Shown here one piece after another: positions 59,019-64,000 of a stretch of 64,000 nt of DNA. Each line of letters opens with the position of its first letter. Position 1 is the stretch's first letter. This DNA comes from Artemisia argyi. Lineage: Eukaryota; Streptophyta; Magnoliopsida; Asterales; Asteraceae. A model generated the notes under the pieces. It saw only the letters and a program-made list of their open reading frames with translations, did no database searches and was not told the DNA's origin. The position numbers and the translations under genes are program-made. The stretch spans positions 88,712,762 to 88,776,761 of the forward strand of contig CM060694.1 in NCBI GenBank assembly GCA_030686995.1. The letters run 5' to 3'.

Positions 59019-59857
59019 TGAGTGGATTTACGATGCCTTTGCTGGGTGAACATTCTTTATAGGCTTTTCAACTATTTTAAAACAAACTCTATGAACTCAC
59101 CAACCTCGTGTTGACACTTTAGCATGTATTTGCAGGTTTTAACCAAGGGTACACTACTGGAGGTTTTGGCAGGGCATGGCATTATTATAGAAGACTCTGA
59201 TTAATCATTTGGAGACCGTTTTAAACTACTTTAAGGGCCTACTTCCACATTACTTTTAATGATGTAAATTCAACAATTTGATTTAACTATTTTATTTTAA
59301 ATGATTCAAGTGCAAACCATTTTTGAACTAGTGTTGTGATATCAATTGAGTTACACCCTAGCTACATGTATGCTTCCGTTGGACCCGATTTTGGGGGTGT
59401 GACAGAAGGTGTCCTTGTACCCGAACCACTATATATCCTTTGTCTCTCGGTTTGATCTTTCCATCTCTCACTTTTTGATTACTTACTTACTAGCATTCCA
59501 TACATAATTATTATTGCTTGTGTTGTGCACATATTGATTTCACATAAAGATCAAACTAAAATTTATTCATAACATTAATCTTTCAAGAACAAACCAAGTA
59601 CACAAACTTATATTAAAACACTTATACATATACATATGCTTATATATATGATATATGAAATTATAAATTCTTTCCCAACATTAAACATAAGTAGTGTTTA
59701 TACAAAATCGTAAATACACTAGTATCGACACTTTCGCATTAAAGAGTTTTGAAATTGTTTTGAAATTTTCATCTAAACTTTTGAAGCTAACTTTTACAAA
59801 ACAAATATAACGAAAAAGACGTAAAACTATTCAACCCCCCTTCTAGTTTTCCACAAT

Positions 59858-59869
59858 TGGTATCAAGAG
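59858..59869 (+). other. Primer binding site of the family C element
   Basis: TGGTATCAAGAG, two bases from the LTR. It is a variant of the initiator-tRNA-Met site TGGTATCAGAGC. Confidence 0.7.
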
Positions 59870-59923
59870 TCATGTCTAGCAAGATTTTTAAAATATATTG
59901 TATTTTAAAACTTGTAATGATCT

Positions 59924-61048
59924 ATGGAATTCGAAAAATATCTAGAAGGGGAATTTACGCAAAAATCACCATTATTTGAAAATGATCATTTTCTTGAATG
60001 GAAAAATAAATTTGAAAATTATGTGAAATCAATAGATCTTGATCTTTGGCATATCATTTCAATTGGTGATCTTAAACCAACCAAAATGGATTTTGAAAAT
60101 CAATATAATAATCTTCAAACCAAAATAGATAAAAATACTAAAGCCAAATTACTTATTTTCAAAACTCTACCAAGAGTTGAATATGAAAGATTATTTCGTT
60201 GTAAAACGGCGAATGATATTTGGAAATGTCTTTTAAAGTTTCACCAAGAGAAATGTAAAACCAAAGATGATAAACTTGATATTGCACAAGAAATAGTTAA
60301 TCTAGAAAATTTAATAGATAAATATTTAGTTGAAATAAACACATGTACTACTAGTTTAAATGTGATCATTGAAGGTATCTATAACGAAGAATACATGAGC
60401 CAAATCCGAAGAAAGAGCTTTAATAAATCATGGTGCAACAAGTACGAAGATGACGATGATAATATGGCTTGTGAGAATATTCAAACAAATGTGAATACAA
60501 GTATTGATGGCAAGGACTACATGCTTCTAGATCTAAACGAAACTACAAATAAAACATGGAGCGACATGGACGATGGAATTGATCAACATATAGCATGTGA
60601 AGATTATACAACTACTAATAAGGTACAATCCGAAACCGAACATTTTTGCTATGATCAGTTTATATTAGAATTTTCAAAATTGGAAAACAACTTCAAACAT
60701 TTTTGCAACATTGACTCAAAAATGATTTCTAAAAATAAATCTTCAACATTCATTGAAAACAATTTTGAAAAGGAAATAATTTTAGAAGATAAAATGTCTA
60801 GACTTGAAAGCAATATTGAAATTGATCTTAAATGTAAATATTGTCAAGACTATAAACATAAAATCAAAATGGAAAATGAAAAAGCAAAAATATTAGCAAA
60901 ATTTGAAAATAGCTCTAGATCTTTAAAATATTTACTTAACATTCAAAAATCATTTTATGATAAAACCGGCTTAGGATTTACCGCAAATGATCCTTCAACA
61001 AATGTATCAAAACAAATAAAATTTGTTAAACCTAGTGGAGAAATTTAG
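59924..61048 (+). CDS. gag: Copia-type gag with central deletion (no zinc knuckle)
   Basis: 374 residues, starting 68 bases after the LTR. Residues 15-36 (PLFENDHFLEWKNKFENYVKS) and about 74-106 (AKLLIFKTLPRVEYERLFRC, then ANDIWKCLL) match the N-terminal half of Ty1/copia gag common in Asteraceae. After residue 108 the usual core and the CCHC knuckle are missing. The sequence jumps to a linker and the coiled region (about 245-345) and ends with the family-typical KTGLGFTAND (near 349-358). The frame is fully open, so the deletion kept the ORF or is under some constraint. No protease, integrase or reverse transcriptase follows. Such a protein might still co-assemble with a full-length gag; that is inference. 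Confidence 0.8.
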   Translation: MEFEKYLEGEFTQKSPLFENDHFLEWKNKFENYVKSIDLDLWHIISIGDLKPTKMDFENQYNNLQTKIDKNTKAKLLIFKTLPRVEYERLFRCKTANDIWKCLLKFHQEKCKTKDDKLDIAQEIVNLENLIDKYLVEINTCTTSLNVIIEGIYNEEYMSQIRRKSFNKSWCNKYEDDDDNMACENIQTNVNTSIDGKDYMLLDLNETTNKTWSDMDDGIDQHIACEDYTTTNKVQSETEHFCYDQFILEFSKLENNFKHFCNIDSKMISKNKSSTFIENNFEKEIILEDKMSRLESNIEIDLKCKYCQDYKHKIKMENEKAKILAKFENSSRSLKYLLNIQKSFYDKTGLGFTANDPSTNVSKQIKFVKPSGEI

Positions 61049-61942
61049 AACTAATATTATTTACACTCATTATTTATTGCTCTACTCAAGAAAGTCATTG
61101 TTTGTTGATTAAAACAACTATTGATGAATTCTTGCACTTCTCGACGACATCCTCATCATGTGCATTTAAATGCAATGCATGTTCTCAACTAACCAACTCG
61201 GACCCATGAGAATCTGGGTACCAAGCTCTTTATCATGTTTAGGTAATTAACGAACGAAGAGACTTTTACGTTTTGGATTGCTCACCTTGCTCTCTTACTT
61301 TTGACGACTATTGGTTCCTTTCACTATGTTTCACATTATGCACATGATTTTTCTATGACGTTGTTGCGGTCATCTATTGTCTCAGCATTTTGTTCTTCAC
61401 TTTTGGAGTATTGGTTTTATGGTGTGTCCGTTACTATTTCAAGACGAAGGTTTCAATGCACAACTATTCTTTGTCTTCACGACTTGTGATGATTGGTGTG
61501 ATCGATTAAGCTCCCTTGATTTCTATTGCGCTGGATTTTTACTTTGCTACTTCGACTTGTTTTGGGCAAACTTTTAAGATGTCTTCCATCACTCTCATGC
61601 CCACTCTTTAAGATAAGCTGGGCCTGAGGTAAGTTTTCTTTTCAAAAACTTGCCAGTATTACATTATATTAGAGTATGCTTTAATTAGTGTATGAATATG
61701 ATTTAATTTATAAGTTGCCATGCTTTTAGATCATTAAGACTAATTTATGCATATATGATATTAGTATAATTAACCCTTTTATTGTTAAGTCTATTATCAT
61801 TTTTCTTGGTCTTCATTTATATTGAAGATCTTTTATGATCTATAGTAGAATACTTACCATTTATGCTATATGATCTTACTAGTTGCATTAATAGATGTAT
61901 TATAATTAAGACTTGTTAGTAACTTAATATTATGATGTTCTT

Positions 61943-62023
<81 letters not shown>

Positions 62024-62910
62024 GTCTATCTTGTATCTATAGATGATTTACTTTGTCCCTCTCTATCTCATTGCACTTATATCATAAATATCTACCATCT
62101 CTCTTCCATATCTTTAGTTGCCATTAGAGATGATTATATGTGACAATGGGCTTAATTGATTCTCTTGAGTATGATAAGTTTTCATTTCAAATCCTTCACT
62201 TGCAATTTCTTGATTATCAATATCAAAACATCATGTTTAAAACCTCTCTCTTTGAATAAAAATCTTTCAAATATCTATATCATTCTTTTTAAACAATATG
62301 TTTAACTATAAGCTACCATAACTTTATTTTAATCAAAATCAAGATTAAATTTTTTTTTCTCATGTTATGAAACAAAACTCAACTTATTTTACTGTAATAC
62401 ACACTTGAATTTATTTCAAAACATTGTTGAATAAAACTAAAAACGTTTTGCTTAAAACATATTTGATTATCTCACATGTATCATACACTTCTGTGGAAAT
62501 GACATTCACAATTTAATCAAATCGTTTCATGAGAATCATGGTTTGCCCATATGAATCTTGTTTGTAACAAGTCTTAAAGTCCATATATTCATATCTTCCT
62601 ACTTGTTACTTGTAAGCAACTCTCTATATGTTTGCACTAGCCTACATGTTATCATCTTCATATAGTTGCATATTTAACTAATTTGCTTTATTGGTTCCTT
62701 AGTTGCATATCTTAATTGATAAATTGGTAGATAGCATGATTATTAGAAATTAATTGTCTGATTTAATTATTTCTATATCACTCTCTACATTCATGAATAG
62801 TATGCCCTATATTGCCTCAAAGAGTTGAACTTACTTGAATCCAAATCCAAAAACACAACCTTTTTGAAAAATTTCTGCCAAAAACCCATTTCTGGCATTC
62901 TGGGAATCAC
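61049..62910. other. Region downstream of gag, no intact gene
   Basis: Near 61198-61230 the plus strand still reads GPMRIWVP, like the GPKKIWVP segment that follows gag in intact relatives, then decays. No pol is visible. A (TA)n tract lies at 61945-62020. No matching 3' LTR start (TGTTGATATAAA) is seen before the window ends. Confidence 0.45.
61945..62020. repeat. (TA)n microsatellite, 38 units
   Basis: Uninterrupted TA repeat of 76 bp. Confidence 0.95.
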
Positions 62911-63112
62911 CAGATGGGCGGCCCCCTTAATTATATAAGGCGGCCCCCTTAATTTTAAGGGGACCGGCCATCTGATGGTCGGGGATACTGTTTTCTTTAT
63001 CACTTTTTGACCCATTTCACCATATACTTCCCAAAATTCACAAACATATTTTGTCCCATACTATCCCTCAAAATTTACCTTCGTAAACCACATTTCTCAT
63101 ACACTATAAATA
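62911..63112 (+). promoter_or_regulatory. Hairpin-TATA promoter module, copy 3
   Basis: CAGATGGGCGGCCCCCTTAA and TTAAGGGGACCGGCCATCTG form a near-perfect inverted repeat (62911-62974), with an inner TTATATAAGGCGGCCCCC. TATAAATA lies at 63105-63112, 18 bases before the first ATG of the ORF below. The palindrome is shared with family C LTRs, but I cannot show that the rest of this region is the same LTR. Confidence 0.6.
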
Positions 63113-63129
63113 CCCTCTTCCCATCATTA

Positions 63130-64000
63130 ATGCCATCACACCCAAACATGTCATCTCCCAACAACCAAACACCAAAGATTTCAAGAACTGCAAGGATCTC
63201 CGTTAAACCCGTTTGGAGGAGGAAACTTGATTCTTGTCATAACTCAAGTGATGTTGTTCCAAGTCAACCAACAACTAAACCTCAAACCCACACTAATGAC
63301 TCATCTCACAACCTATCATCCACTCATGCCTTCATTAATGCTTCTTCTTATGATGAGCATGCTCAATCCCAAAATAACAATCCCAATCTCTCAATCAATA
63401 CTTCACATGTTGCTCATTCAACAAAAACATCACCCATTCATGAAGAACCTCTTCCACCCATTTCATGTTTTCATGACTACCCAAGCTCAACCATGTCTCC
63501 ACCACCAAGAGTACCACCACCACATCCTACAACTTTACATGCCATTCCTATGTTGCATGTTCAAACCTTCACCCAAGACAACTATCATGTTCCACCACCA
63601 TCACCTTCCTCATAACACTTGAAGTTCGTTGAGGAGCTAAAAGAGGCTCATGAGCTTAGTGCTCTTTTAGCATTACATCTTGCTCAACGCAATTTGGATC
63701 CACCCCAATCAAGCTCACCATCATCACCACACAACATCAACCAAATTGAGAAGCATGTTAACAATTGCCCTTGTTGCATCTTCCTTCAACAACAAACCAT
63801 TGCATTGAATGAGCACTTCACTTGGATTGAGTATCTTCTTACTAGATCTCAACAAACATCATCACTTGAACAACATCAAAACCCTCAAACAACAAACCAT
63901 CATCAAACCCACCACCTACAAGCTCCACATCTCCAATCTCACCAACATCCATGCAACCAAAAGTTTATCTCCACTAAACCACCAAGCATTTTATATGCTT
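63130..64000 (+). CDS. Unclassified Pro/Ser/His-rich ORF with one in-frame stop, runs out of window
   Basis: In-frame ATGs lie at 63130 and 63148. With the TATA box at 63105 a transcript would begin near 63135, so 63148 (MSSPNNQTPKISRTARISVK) is the likelier start. The N-terminus is basic (RTARISVKPVWRRKLD), then low complexity rich in Ser, Pro, His, Asn and Thr. A TAA at 63613-63615 interrupts, but the same frame continues open to the window edge with more ordered sequence (FVEELKEAHELSALLALHLA, then CPCCIFLQQQTIALNEHF). It is probably one gene broken by a point mutation, or an annotation needing read-through. No known domain. It may be a retroelement ORF1. The frame upstream of 63130 would start before the TATA box and is not used. 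Confidence 0.45.

Larger units (their letters stand above)
56304..59404 (+). mobile_element. Solo LTR (3101 bp), gypsy type, TSD GAAGG
   Basis: TGTCACAACTCACC...GGGGGTGTGACA flanked by GAAGG (56299-56303, 59405-59409). The reverse complement resembles 1727-4745. It has ACTATTCA repeats at its sense 5' end (about 56338-56490), a C20 run (57131-57150), an 80-bp tandem duplication (about 58719-58865) and the 10-bp-stem hairpin 58988-59018. No genes. Confidence 0.92.
55004..59855 (+). repeat. Copia-type LTR, family C, copy 2, split by a solo LTR
   Basis: TGTTGATATAAAT...TTTTCCACA, about 1.75 kb without the inserted 56304-59409. It is clearly related to copy 1 but diverged, with a longer GTGAAGAAG-rich region (55795-56215) and a run of 6 C where copy 1 has 17. 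It is followed by primer site TGGTATCAAGAG at 59858-59869 and the gag ORF, so it is the 5' LTR of that element. Confidence 0.85.

Overview
This is nuclear DNA from a flowering plant, very probably a daisy-family (Asteraceae) genome. It is AT-rich, has no intact single-copy host gene, and is built almost entirely of LTR retrotransposons inserted into one another. The Asteraceae call is inference. It rests on my recognition of Athila/Tat-type gag, Ty1/copia gag and an acidic zinc-motif ORF as protein families that are abundant in that family, especially in tribe Anthemideae.

1-30487 is a layered nest that can be dated by target-site duplications (TSDs). The outermost layer is a piece of a 1.4 kb LTR (29845-30487). 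Into it went an old minus-sense element, called here the Z-element (left LTR 1-1411, right LTR 26447-29844). Its one ORF (25876 down to 6140) has zinc-binding CxxC motifs and no recognisable pol. The Z-element then took a 3.0 kb solo LTR (1727-4745, TSD GCTAA) and a gag-protease-only element (7094-24642, TSD ACGGG, 1407-bp LTRs). The left LTR of that element was in turn hit by a 9.9 kb element (7540-17405, TSD CGTAT). That youngest element has 3.48 kb LTRs carrying a 5S-rRNA-like segment, and an internal region made largely of short tandem arrays.

30488-53449 is older, more broken material: a copia reverse-transcriptase fragment, and a large gypsy-type LTR (from 32204) interrupted by a solo LTR (34210-35618, TSD TGCAC) and by a non-coding copia-type element (35652-43370, TSD TTTAT) whose two 778-bp LTRs look identical. 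There are also three MITE-like elements, a chromovirus pol C-terminus remnant (47259-47463), truncated LTRs and a broken copia gag (52008-53400).

53450-61048 holds two copies of one copia-type LTR family. The second is split by a 3.1 kb solo LTR (56304-59404, TSD GAAGG) and is followed by a gag-only ORF (59924-61048). The right edge (62911-64000) has a promoter-like region and an unclassified proline/serine/histidine-rich ORF that runs out of the window.

The common theme is non-autonomy. At least five element types keep LTRs, primer sites and sometimes gag but lack reverse transcriptase, RNase H and integrase. They presumably depend on enzymes from elements elsewhere in the genome. The most notable signals are the 5S-like segment in the LTRs, arrays of TGACGNCGTCA palindromes next to LTR TATA boxes, CCCCTTAA/TTAAGGGG hairpins next to three TATA boxes, repeated perfect 8-bp-stem hairpins with an identical loop, and the unclassified zinc-motif ORF.
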